A DNA stretch of 50,658 nt, taken from positions 1-50,658 of IMG/VR virus record IMGVR_UViG_3300025834_000001, one strand, 5' to 3'. The stretch comes from a virus. Made by a program: the position numbers and the translations under genes. Shown here piece after piece: positions 23,399-33,700 of this stretch; the first letter of the stretch is position 1, and each line of letters opens with the position of its first letter. The notes below the pieces were generated by a model, which had not been told where the DNA came from, did not search any database, and saw only the letters and a program-made list of their open reading frames with translations.

Positions 23399-24810
23399 GA
23401 CAATGGATATCAACAACAATAACGACCAACAGACAAGCCAATGAAATGCTAGACCTGTTGAAATTACTCGCTCCCAAGGTTGGAGCCTTTGACTCTGAAA
23501 CTAACGGACTGCATATTATAAACAGTACACCATTCCTGTTCCAGTTTGGATATTTACATCCAACAAAACACGTTGGTTACTCATATGCAGTTGACCTAGA
23601 GAAACAACCACTGTTGGGCCGGCAAGTGATAACTTGCTGGCACGACTATGTCTCTAAAAACTTTATAAAGTATTTAGCTCATAACACTAAGTTTGACTTA
23701 CATATGCTTTGCAATATTGGCTTACCATATCTTACGGAAAACTTATCCGATTCAATGTTCTACATTAGATATGCTCATGACGCAGTTCAGCCTGCAAATG
23801 GGGGCCCACCACTTGCACTAAAAGATTATGCTTCACAATACATCGCACATAATGCGAAGTATCAAGATAAACTTTTACAGAGTGAACGGGCATCCATCAC
23901 AAAGGAATTAAATCTGAAACTGAAGATTAGGCTAAAAGGATTAGTTCCTCCAACGGACTGGAACGCCAAAGCCTATACATTAGGTGTACTCACTGACATG
24001 TTTAAAGACCCAGTCTCTGACTGGACTTGGCTACCTGAAGATGCCCAAAAGGTATATCAAGAGTGGCTTAACATAGACGTGCCAGAAGTTATTCGACCAA
24101 GCGTAGTAGCTTTGGTGGAATCAGACTTCATACCATATACTATTCTGAATAGAGAAACTCTAATCAAGTATGCTCATTTAGATATAGTATACGCACTAGA
24201 AATCTATGACCATCTGGAGCCTATAGTTTTGGCTCGTGGTAACGAGACAGCCATTGAAATAGAGGAATCATTAATAATTCCACTATGGGAAATGGAACGA
24301 ACTGGATTTAACTGTGATATAGATTACTTAATCGAATCACAGGGTAAAGTCAAGGAGTACATTCTGGAAAGGCGACAAGCACTTTACGACCTTTGCCAGA
24401 GGAAAATCAACATAGGGCAACACGCCTTGGTTAAAGAAATACTTGAAACTGATTTCAATGTCAAATGCACATCAACAAACAAAGATATCCTGGATGTGGT
24501 AGTCTCAGATATAATCCGTGCAGGAGACAATCCCGAAGCAGTTGAATTTATTAGCACTATCCAAGAACTGAGAACCCTTGAAAAATGGTACTCTGCCTAC
24601 ATCATGCGGTTTATTAGACAAACCAAAGGTGGAGCAACTAGGCTGTACACAACCATCAACCAAGTTGGTGCTGTTACAGGCAGAGTAACATCTGATTTCC
24701 AACAGTTTCCAAAACAAGGTATAACCAAAGTTGACGGAACTGAATTATTCAATCCACGACGCATGGTAATCTGTACTGGTGGAGCTTACAACTCCATCAT
24801 CTATCTCGAT
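23395..24810 (+). CDS. Family A DNA polymerase, exon 1 (472 codons)
   Basis: N-terminal 3'-5' exonuclease with FDSETNG (Asp33, Glu35), LAHNTKFDLHML and YAHLDIVYALE, followed by the first part of the polymerase domain (VGAVTGRVTSDFQQFP). The exon ends in IIYLD, with the catalytic Asp of motif A. The unspliced frame stops two codons later in the intron. Joined to 25475-26287 it gives 742 residues, usual for phage pol I-type enzymes. The start overlaps the primase-helicase stop. Confidence 0.93.
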
Positions 24811-25474
24811 TAATACAATGGTCGAGAATAAACCCCGAGAATTGCTGGAACATCCCACCGGGACAATCAGCAGCCGAGCCTGGTAACAGGAAGGTTCAAC
24901 GACTAGTCGAAAGACGTACACTCAAGTGAGTGGAAGCACGGGGAAGTTTGACATCAAGTTCAACTTGTGGTATCATCTAATTGAAAGAAGGTGATAACAT
25001 GGCAAAAGGATTTAAACAAATAAAATATTCCAAAGCTGATGAACAATTTCTTATAGATAATTATGCAACATTAGGTAACAAAAAATGTGCAGAATTACTA
25101 AACAGAAGCATAACAGCACTAAACCATAAAGTAAAAAAGATGAACCTAACTATCGACTGGAGTTATACTTACACTTCAGTACAAGGATACTTAGTAGACT
25201 GCACAGACCGAAATAATAAACAGGCTAAACATCGTCAAATTATGGAACAAAAAATTGGAAGACCTTTAACCGCACAAGATATAGTTCATCACATAGATGA
25301 AAACAAGTTGAACAACAATCCAGAAAATCTGGAACTGCTAACACGGGCATCACATATAAACCTACATCGCCCTAAATTAATGGCTGCCAAACTTATGATA
25401 TAGTCTACTCTGCATAGTAATATGCAGCAGTCACATTGACGAATTAGAATTAACGACTCTAGTTGAATATAAGG
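24811..25474 (+). mobile_element. Group I intron with HNH homing endonuclease gene
   Basis: 664 nt. Exon end CTCGAT pairs with internal guide GTCGAG, ending in the required U-G at the 5' splice site (P1). Core elements are visible: AATTGCTGGAAC (P), AATCAGCAGCCGAGCC (Q), GGTTCAACGACTAG (R), and GATATAGTC (S) at about 25397. A perfect stem CTGCATA-GTAA-TATGCAG (25410-25427) fits P9. The intron ends in G25474, and splicing restores D-YSQIELR, motif A of the polymerase. The endonuclease ORF lies between R and S. Confidence 0.95.
24999..25403 (+). CDS. HNH homing endonuclease (intron encoded)
   Basis: 134 residues from ATG 24999, which has GAAAGAAGGTGATAAC upstream; the ATG at 24981 lacks a site. 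The N-terminal SANT/Myb-like DNA-binding part (YSKADEQFLIDNYATLG, then KCAELLNRS) joins an HNH_3 domain with GRPLTAQDIVHHIDENKLNN and HINLH. It would cut intronless polymerase genes near the insertion site and spread the intron. Its stop codon TAG is part of the intron S element, so RNA fold and reading frame overlap. Confidence 0.93.
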   Translation: MAKGFKQIKYSKADEQFLIDNYATLGNKKCAELLNRSITALNHKVKKMNLTIDWSYTYTSVQGYLVDCTDRNNKQAKHRQIMEQKIGRPLTAQDIVHHIDENKLNNNPENLELLTRASHINLHRPKLMAAKLMI

Positions 25475-26287
25475 TATTCGCAGATAGAATTAAGATTCCA
25501 AGCATTCTACACTATATTAGTAGGCCACCCAGATTTAAACCTGTGTCGTGCCTACATGCCATACAAATGTATCAACGGGTTAGGCGAAACTTTTGACTAT
25601 AACAATCCAGATCACATTCAAAAATGGAATCAAGATTGGTACTACGAAGAAGACGTTACTAAACACTGGGAACCTACTGATGTACATGGTGCCACAACTA
25701 TGAGTGCAACTGGACTTACTCCAGCTGATCCAGAGTTTAAAACATTACGGTCAACCATAGGTAAGCGTCTGAATTTTGCGAAAAATTATGGGGCCCAAAA
25801 GGGACGCATCCGACAGATGTTCCCAGAATGTACTGAAGAAGAAGTTGTCAGAATCAACGACGCTTATTATAATACATTCCCGGGTGTTAAAGAATACCAT
25901 AACTATTGCTACGGCAGAGCCAATATGTACAGTTACACCGAAAACTTATTCGGTGTGCGATACTACGGAGTCAATGGTCATAAACTTATTAACTCACTTG
26001 TTCAAGGAAGTGCAGCGTTCTATCTGAAAAAGAAGATACGAGAAGTATATGACTACTTCAAGTCCAATGAACTTCAGTCCACATTCCAGATGAATATACA
26101 TGATGAACTATCATGGGAAGTATTCGATGGAGAAGAACCACACTTCTTTGAAATCAAAAGAATTATGGAAGACTGGGAAGACGCCCTTGTCCCTATAGTT
26201 GCTGAAATGGACATCACCAACAAGACTTGGGCAGACAAAAAGGGGGTGGTATCAATTGCAAATATCTACGATTATCTTAGCGATTGA
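25475..26287 (+). CDS. Family A DNA polymerase, exon 2 (270 codons plus stop)
   Basis: Begins YSQIELR, completing motif A with the Asp of exon 1. It contains motif B in LNFAKNYGAQKGRI and motif C in NIHDELSW (HDE), then ends DYLSD. No good start exists in this exon, so splicing is needed for an active enzyme. Its last 30 bases overlap the proposed true start of the RuvC-like gene. Confidence 0.93.
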   Translation, partial: YSQIELRFQAFYTILVGHPDLNLCRAYMPYKCINGLGETFDYNNPDHIQKWNQDWYYEEDVTKHWEPTDVHGATTMSATGLTPADPEFKTLRSTIGKRLNFAKNYGAQKGRIRQMFPECTEEEVVRINDAYYNTFPGVKEYHNYCYGRANMYSYTENLFGVRYYGVNGHKLINSLVQGSAAFYLKKKIREVYDYFKSNELQSTFQMNIHDELSWEVFDGEEPHFFEIKRIMEDWEDALVPIVAEMDITNKTWADKKGVVSIANIYDYLSD

Positions 26288-26294
26288 CCCCTAG
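26256..26294 (+). other. Putative +1 frameshift site (CCC TAG) at the start of the RuvC-like gene
   Basis: TTG 26256, after AGGGGGTGGTATCAA, opens a frame reading QISTIILAIDP and then TAG (26292-26294). The canonical continuation PSGSFEEGKGTTGW is one base ahead. If tRNA-Pro slips from CCC to CCT at the stop, the two halves join as AIDPSGSF. CCC-stop +1 slippage is known from structural genes of phages PSA and SPP1. A C4-for-C3 sequence error would look the same. Confidence 0.55.
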
Positions 26295-26793
26295 TGGGAG
26301 CTTTGAAGAAGGCAAAGGCACGACTGGTTGGTGCTTGTTTAACAGCACCACAAAAGAAGTTCTCCAGATCGGAGAAATCTGTGCCTCATACTTCACTCGT
26401 TCAGAGTTATACTGGGCAGCTCACACTGCATTAATAGAACAAATGAATCAAAGGTATGGGCCAGACATTACTATAGTATGCGAAGACTATATCCTATATG
26501 CAAACAAAGCAAACAGCCAAATCAATTCCAGAATGGAAACACCAAAGTTGATTGCTATATTGCAAAACTTCGCATACATGCTAAACATCCCATTCAAACT
26601 CCAACTAGCAGGGCTTGTAGCCAAGCGTTGGGCTGACGAAATCCTTGAGCATAAAGGGTACATTGAAAAGTATGGCAAACGTAGTTATGTATTAAACCAC
26701 GAAGACTACAAACACAATCTCTCTCAGCATGAACGAGATGCCATACGCCATGCAGTACACTACAGTTATTTTGGGAAGGAGAAAAAGAAATGA
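26284..26793 (+). CDS. RuvC-like RNase H-fold nuclease, apparent 5' frameshift
   Basis: As read, TTG 26284 gives 169 residues beginning TPSGSFEEGKGTTGW. Proteins of this phage RuvC-like family begin with a strand IxxIDPSG carrying the first catalytic Asp. That strand (TIILAID) is present just upstream in another frame (26256-26288). The second acidic site is in TIVCEDYILY, and the last is in HERDAIRHAVHY. The role would be Holliday-junction or branched-DNA cleavage beside polymerase and YqaJ exonuclease. Without the upstream segment it would lack the first metal ligand, so either a +1 frameshift or a base error is likely. It overlaps the next gene by 4 nt. Confidence 0.8.
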   Translation: MTPSGSFEEGKGTTGWCLFNSTTKEVLQIGEICASYFTRSELYWAAHTALIEQMNQRYGPDITIVCEDYILYANKANSQINSRMETPKLIAILQNFAYMLNIPFKLQLAGLVAKRWADEILEHKGYIEKYGKRSYVLNHEDYKHNLSQHERDAIRHAVHYSYFGKEKKK

Positions 26794-27701
26794 GCGAATT
26801 TGAAACAAGTTATCTCTACAACCAACCGGCTGTAGATGAAATCAAAGTAGGCAATGCAATGCAAGAGGGTAACTTCACTATGAATTTAGAAGGACTCCCA
26901 ATTGTGGTCGATGTAGTAAACATCGGCCAGTATGCAAATGAAGACTATGCTATCCTCCGTAAAAACGGATTAGGTGGTTCTGATTCCTCCAGTGTACTTG
27001 GTGTAAACCCATACACTTCCAGAGCAGAACTTATCCAGGAAAAAGCTAGACGACATTTAACAGAAGAAGAAAAGCTCATTGGAGAAAAGACTGCTGTTAA
27101 AAAAGGACGTGATCTAGAACCACTAATTATCCAGAAGTTTGAAAATTACTTTCAACAAGAAACTTTCAAACCTGCAGATATGTACGGCTACATTGACCAA
27201 CCATATTTGAAAGTTAATTTCGATGGTGTCACAGGAATTCCTGGGCAATACATCCCTGCAGAAATAAAAGTGGTCACAGCCTACGGACAGAAACACTATT
27301 CCCCAGAGCGAGCAATGTTCAGTGAGAACATGGGCTTCAGACCACTCCCCGATAATATCTCAATGAACAACTGGTCAATAGAAACTAAGGCTGGGTTCTA
27401 TGGAATCCCACCATATTACTATACCCAGTTACAAGCACAGATTTCAGCACTGAATGCACCCTTCGGTCATCTGTCAGTTCTGTTTGATAAGGATTGGAAA
27501 TTCTATTCCTTCTTTATCTGGAGAGACGATGCAATGATCTCTGCATTAAAAACAGAGAGTTACAAAGTCTGGGAACAGGTTTTAGCCCTTAGAGCTACTA
27601 AATCAGAGTGGGCAACCAATCCGATAGACATATCCACTATGAAACCCATGGAACCGTTGCAATTACACGCTTCCAGCCCGGGCTTCAAAATTGAGTTCTA
27701 A
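26790..27701 (+). CDS. YqaJ-type viral exonuclease/recombinase
   Basis: 303 residues starting in an ATGA overlap after GGGAAGGAGAAAAAG. Motifs of the lambda-exonuclease/YqaJ fold appear in order: GLGGSDSSSVLGVNPY, KKGRDLEPLI (conserved Glu), LKVNFDGVTG (metal Asp), IPAEIKVV (Glu-x-Lys), and YYTQLQAQ (Gln). It would resect double-stranded ends for annealing with the Sak4-like ATPase and ssDNA-binding protein upstream. It is the last plus-strand gene. Confidence 0.92.
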   Translation: MSEFETSYLYNQPAVDEIKVGNAMQEGNFTMNLEGLPIVVDVVNIGQYANEDYAILRKNGLGGSDSSSVLGVNPYTSRAELIQEKARRHLTEEEKLIGEKTAVKKGRDLEPLIIQKFENYFQQETFKPADMYGYIDQPYLKVNFDGVTGIPGQYIPAEIKVVTAYGQKHYSPERAMFSENMGFRPLPDNISMNNWSIETKAGFYGIPPYYYTQLQAQISALNAPFGHLSVLFDKDWKFYSFFIWRDDAMISALKTESYKVWEQVLALRATKSEWATNPIDISTMKPMEPLQLHASSPGFKIEF

Positions 27702-27737
27702 GCGATTTAATTTTAAATTAGGTAATAGTAGTCCACG

Positions 27738-27772
27738 AAAAAACCAGAGAAATCACTCTCTGGTTTTTTTTA
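27738..27772. terminator. Bidirectional terminator between converging operons
   Basis: AAACCAGAGA (27741-27750) pairs perfectly with TCTCTGGTTT (27757-27766) around AATCAC. There are T-runs on both strands, so it ends the replication operon and the late operon. Confidence 0.93.
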
Positions 27773-27784
27773 TGCCAATCAAGT

Positions 27785-30700
27785 CTACCTATAGTAATAA
27801 AACATATCTTTCAGTCTAAACTGTAACATCTTCGGTGTTAGCTTGGTCATTCTCATAGATTGTTTACTGTTACCTTTCTTACTGTAATGTTTCTTAAAGA
27901 AAGATTCATAACGACCAGCCTTCTGGTTAGGGTAATACTTCTTAAAGTATGATCGTCTTCCACTCTTGCTGTATGCTTTACCTGCCCCCGAATAAGAACT
28001 GTACTTCTTGCCACTTGATTTCTTCTTTGGACTTCTTGGTTGCCATCTCATGTTTGCTCCAAATACACTTGGTGCGATCTGGGATAGAGCTTGAGATATA
28101 GGGTGCCCTTCTAATCTTTCAGAATACCTTGGTATCTGCTCTCCAATACGTTGAGCTAGTGGCCCTATCGCTGGTAGATATGCTGCAGCCATTTGAAGAT
28201 TGGTTTGAGCTTCTTGATCTTGCATCGCTAACAACATCGCTGTAATAGGATACTTCAACCCAGCATTTACCCTGTTCCACATCGATCCATCTATCGTACC
28301 CTCGTCTGTTCTGAGAGGGGGCTGTGTTAACAGGTTATACACATCCATATACGACGGATTCAACTTCAATGTCATGTTGGTATCTTCAAACTCTATATTA
28401 CCTTGAAGGAGACTATACTGTAGTGACCTATTATTTTCTAGTTCTTCCTGTGGAATAGAATCAAAATTCCAGATAGGCCTCATAGTATCTCCCATCATAC
28501 TGAACAACCTAGGATTGTTACTCATGACATCTATCCAAAACTCCAAGTTCCTCATTGTGAATGTATAGAACGGGATTACTAACTCAGCGATATATTCTGA
28601 AGGGTTCTTCAACCCATATTCAAAATGCGTTTTAGCTACCATTGTATACGCTTCTGATTGTGACCTACCACCTTTTTCAAGTGCCCATAAATACTCAGCA
28701 TACCGGGCAATTGATTCTACCTTTTGAGTAGGCTGTAACATAAACTCTACACCTATGTTTGCTGTCTGCCAAAGCTCATGTTCTACAGTCCTGTCTTTAG
28801 AAGCAATCATTTGCTTGTAGTAGTCTATACTTAATTCATCACCTTTTTCTCGGGCTTCTTTAAGTTTATCTCCCCAACCTTTATAAGTCTGGTTGAAGGA
28901 TTCCTGGTATGCCTTATTCATCTCAGCTGCTTGTCCTGCGGCTGGGCCATCTTGATGAAAAATATGAATTCTGCTAAATTCTTCTCTAGTCATTTTAGAT
29001 GGTTGTGGATTAGCACTAGAGAAATACCAATCAATACTTTGTAATTGGATTCTATTATACTTGCTATGGCTAATTATGTCTTTTAGTGCAGTATTATATC
29101 GACCTTCATCTCGTAAGGCTCTACCATAGAATGCCATCATTTCTAAAGGGCTCTCTGTGACAATTGCATTCTTTACGAAAGCATCTACAGCATTACGGAA
29201 TACAGCACCTCCTGTCATTAGATACCCCATCTTAGATAGATAGGTAAACTTCTGTACAGTTCTTAACCACATATTATCAAAATGGAAATCATTGATTGTT
29301 TGGAACGCTTTACTGTATGTCTGGTAATGCATGAACACTGGATTAAGTTTACGAGCTGCTGCTAAATCAGCCTCATTCCTAATCATAAGTTCTACTACAC
29401 GAGCTCCTGTCTTTGACTTAGGGTCTTTTATAAGTGCTACAAGTCTTTGTTCTGGAGCTGCCTTCAATGCTTTTACAATTTCTATATCATCCATTTTTGA
29501 TAACAGCCCTGTATTAATACTATGCATTTCATCGAAGAATAATTGCATGTATCCTACAACAGCATCTACAGTCATAGCATGATACTTAGCACTGTTTATT
29601 AAGCCTTGTGCCATGGAACCGGGGTACCCTTGCTGGAATATACGACGGTATTTGGCTGAGCCAATAGAGGAAGTGAATGTATCTGAGGCATCCATCCGAG
29701 TGTGATGTAACAGTTCGTCAGACTCTGGTAGAGCTTGACGTAATCTATCGGAGAATGTGTTATAGTAATCCTCATATAAACTAGGGTTGGCGATCTCTCC
29801 CATGGAGAAATCAATTTTATCCCCAACCAAAATCTCTTGCTGTGCATGGACATCCATGTATAGTTTAGATAACTCAAGATTACCCGTCAGTTTTGATTCC
29901 TTAAGGGCTTGGGCCATGTTCAGTCGTGGTAGAGTGGTTGGCACAACACTGGAATCTGGTCTAACACGGGAAAGCACTAATCGAATTTCATCCCCTATGA
30001 AAACCTTTTTAGGGTTATTAAATTTACTATTATACAATTTTATAAGATGGGAGTTAAGAAAGTCTTCCAATACTTTTGGATCCCCCAGCTTTCTAACTGA
30101 TTTACTAGCTTCAAATAAACAACTGTCAATTTTTTCTTTGGTTGCTCTTAACGCTTTAGAGGCATCTGTAACTTCTATATCTGCTTCCTCATGTAGCCTA
30201 TTACGAATTTCTATTAAGCCTTCTTTTATTTCATCCCAGTTTTTGTACTGTTTGCCTGTCACTAAATTGGCTATCTCGTTATATACCTCTGGTGTTTTAG
30301 CTATGACATCTGGGATAGTGTGTTGATTCACAATATCCTCTGTGACTGTAACCATATTACTTTCAAACTCGATACCAGTTCTAGCTGTAAATTCTGGAGT
30401 GAGTTTCTTTTGGAAAGCAACAAACATATCTACAACATCCATGTCTTGCTCAAACCCTAGTATGCATATCTTCATCATACGCTTACTTCTTAACAATGCC
30501 CATGCCAATGTGTCTTCATCAAAGGATAATACTATCTTCATCTGCTGTCTTGCCATTGCATGTTGTACTGCTTTATGATAGCTCATGTATTTTTGGAATC
30601 CTTCGGCATCTACGGAACCATCCCCTTTAATAAATGCTCTAACATCTTTAGCAATCTTGCGTCCTAACATATAGGATGGTTTCAGTAAGGCAGCTCTTTT

Positions 30701-33700
30701 GTCATATAGTGCTCTTGCAGCCTCTCCTAAAGAAGCTACGTTTGCAGCTTGGTGCAGAACATTCATGAAGTCGGCCTGTCTTGCGTACACATCTTCCACA
30801 GCATCTATGATTTTAACAAGGTCTACTTGTGGTGTGTTAACGCTGACAGAGTCTATCAGTTTGTAAATCTGGTCAACGTCAAATTCATCCACAGGGCGTT
30901 CCTCATTATGGAACTTATTAAACTCTTTATTAAATTCATCCATCTGTCTTGCACGGAAGTTCAATTCATTCTCACTAAATACTAGCTTTCTTGAGTTCTT
31001 GAAATCAAGTAATAGTTTGACTACAGCTTTAGAGTCTGCGTCAGTAAGTAGGTCTAGGGCTGCACGGAACTGCTCTCCCATTGAACTTTTTAATAGGAAC
31101 CTTGCAGTAGCGTAATCTACCAAAGTATCCTTATTTAATTTAACATGTTTTAAATAAGGGTGTGCCTTGATCATATTGGCTACTAACTCATTTATCTCTG
31201 GTGTGAACGGGTTACGTTTGAACAGAGCTGTGTTTGCAATACTGTCTGCTGTACGCCCCACAATATTAATAACCTTACCAAAGGTAATGATATACTGTTT
31301 ATCATCTACGATACGTAGGATATTCTGGATATCATCTACTGCAATTCTAGAAACCATTATCGGGTCGTAGTTCTTTTTAATTCCGTATAGTGGAGCTGGG
31401 TTTAAATGTTTCACACCATCAGCATCTACATAGCTTCTGTAAATCTGGTTAATATTAATAGGCTCATATATTGCAGACCTTGTGGCTAAAATTGCATCAT
31501 CATATTGTGCACCCCTTTTAGCAATGACATACTGGTGTGCCATAGCTCTATTAGAATTTTTAATACCCAAATACACCGACCTTAATTCATAAGCCAGTGT
31601 GCTTAAATTTTTCAATAGTGGAGCTGATACTCTAAACCCATCGTGCTCAAGTTCGTACTTTTCAAAAGCACCTTTAACATTGTCTATTAGATTTAACAGC
31701 TTGGAATCGGGCAATTGCAACAGGTCTAGCTCAAAGTTAGAGTCTCCAGATACCAATGCTTTCTGCCTATAAAATAACTTCTGTGTTAAAGCAGACAGCA
31801 CATGCTTCTGTTCTCTACTTATTTCAGCAGCTCCTAGCTTCTTTTTATACAACTCCATAGCATCTACATGGGATACGTTCTTGCTTTGTAATAATGACCT
31901 CATTGCATTGATACGAGTTACCTCTACTAAGAATTTCTCTGGGCTTAGATCTATCCTAAGCCTAGCTTCTTCTCGATCAAGTATTTTCTTAAGGAACGGT
32001 AAATCGAAGTCTCCACCATTCCATGTAATAAATCTTACTTTACCTGTTTCCCCAGGACCCCCAATACGAGCTCCTATCTTTTTCTTGTAACTAAACATTG
32101 GAGCTAACGCATCTTCAATTAACTCATACTGTGCTTTGTCATGGTGTGTGGCAGTTGACTTCATATACTTAGCATATACTTTCTCATATGTCGTCTTGGG
32201 GTTTTTCTTAAATGCCTTAATGAAGAACTCATTTTCACTATACAGTTCCTCCATAAGTTCTGCACTTGGTGGTCTCTCTGGCATTTGTATAACTTCATTA
32301 ACATCAACACCCTTACTACCAGAAGCTCTCAAAACTAATTCAGTTACATCTCCGTTAGGTCTACCGTCTGTTTCAATATCAAAGTAGATTGGGCGTATGC
32401 CTTTTTCTTCCATCTCTTTGATTAACTCTGGGAATTCTCTTTGAGTTATAAGTTCAAGTGCATGTGTGTCCCCTCTGCCTGTATGTGGGGTTCCCTCTAC
32501 TTGGGCTAAAAACTCTGGGTCAAGATAGAATAAATCCTGCTTGTAAGACCTATCTTGCAATATGGTTTGCAGTTGAGTTTCCGTATCTTGAATGATATGG
32601 TATACTGCATTGCTTATATCGTCATCTGTCATTTCACTTGTTATTTTATTACGAGCCGAACTATGTATAGAGTTTAGAAAGGCTACTCTTACATCCGGGG
32701 CAACTACTTCTGAAATTCTACCGTATACTTCAGAAACAAAATCTCTACTGTTGGCGACACTACTTTGTATCATAGTCATTGCATCTGTTAATTCAGCTAC
32801 TTCTTCTATTCCTTTTGTAGTGGTGTCTACCATATTGATTTCGTCAAGCACAGCCTCCATAGCCTCATGAACATTAGACTCAACCAACATAGTTTCAAAC
32901 CCTTGCTGTTGGTCAAATTTATAAGTGTACCAAACACTTTTCATGTTCATATTCCCTATAGGAGAGTGTATCAAAGAATCGCTTAATTCGTCAATCATAT
33001 CCATCATCTTGTATGCATGAGTGGCAAATTCATCTTTAGTAAATGGTAGTTCTAGGAATGCATTAGTGGTTTTATCTTCTTTTATCTTTCTAAGAGTATG
33101 CTCCATACTTGTTTTTATACTTCTTAAGACAATTAAGTATTCTTTGACTACAGTTACAGTCTTTAAATTTTTATCGTCAAAGGATTTTAAAGCATCTGTG
33201 TATCTACTCCAAGTTTGTTCCAAGTACATAGGGTCTTTAATAGGGGCCCCTTTAGTAATTTCATCCCCTTGTATCAACTTATCTCTATACCCTGTTGGAG
33301 AGTCAGCGTCACGAACAACACCTTTAACTCCAACATCTGCATGGTCTATAGGTATGTCATTTGCAGGTGTGTCGGTGTATTTACCAACTACATCTCCAGT
33401 GGAGCGTTGTATAATGTCCCCTTTATTAGTAAGTATCTTACCTACCTGTTCCTCGGGCACAGCTTTTGCAATATTACCTAGGTATATTTGGTTTATTAAA
33501 TTCTTATTAAAGGTGGTTATGTTAACCCCTTTAGGTATCTGTATCTTATAAGTAAACTCTTGGAAGTGTTTCGTAATATCAAAAGGAACCTTAGTAAACT
33601 TTGCATTAGCTTCACCTGTTTTAGTTAGCGTATCCTTGATTAATTTGAGCATAGCAACTTCATCTGGAATTTCTCCATTGGCTCCGATTGTCACACGCTG

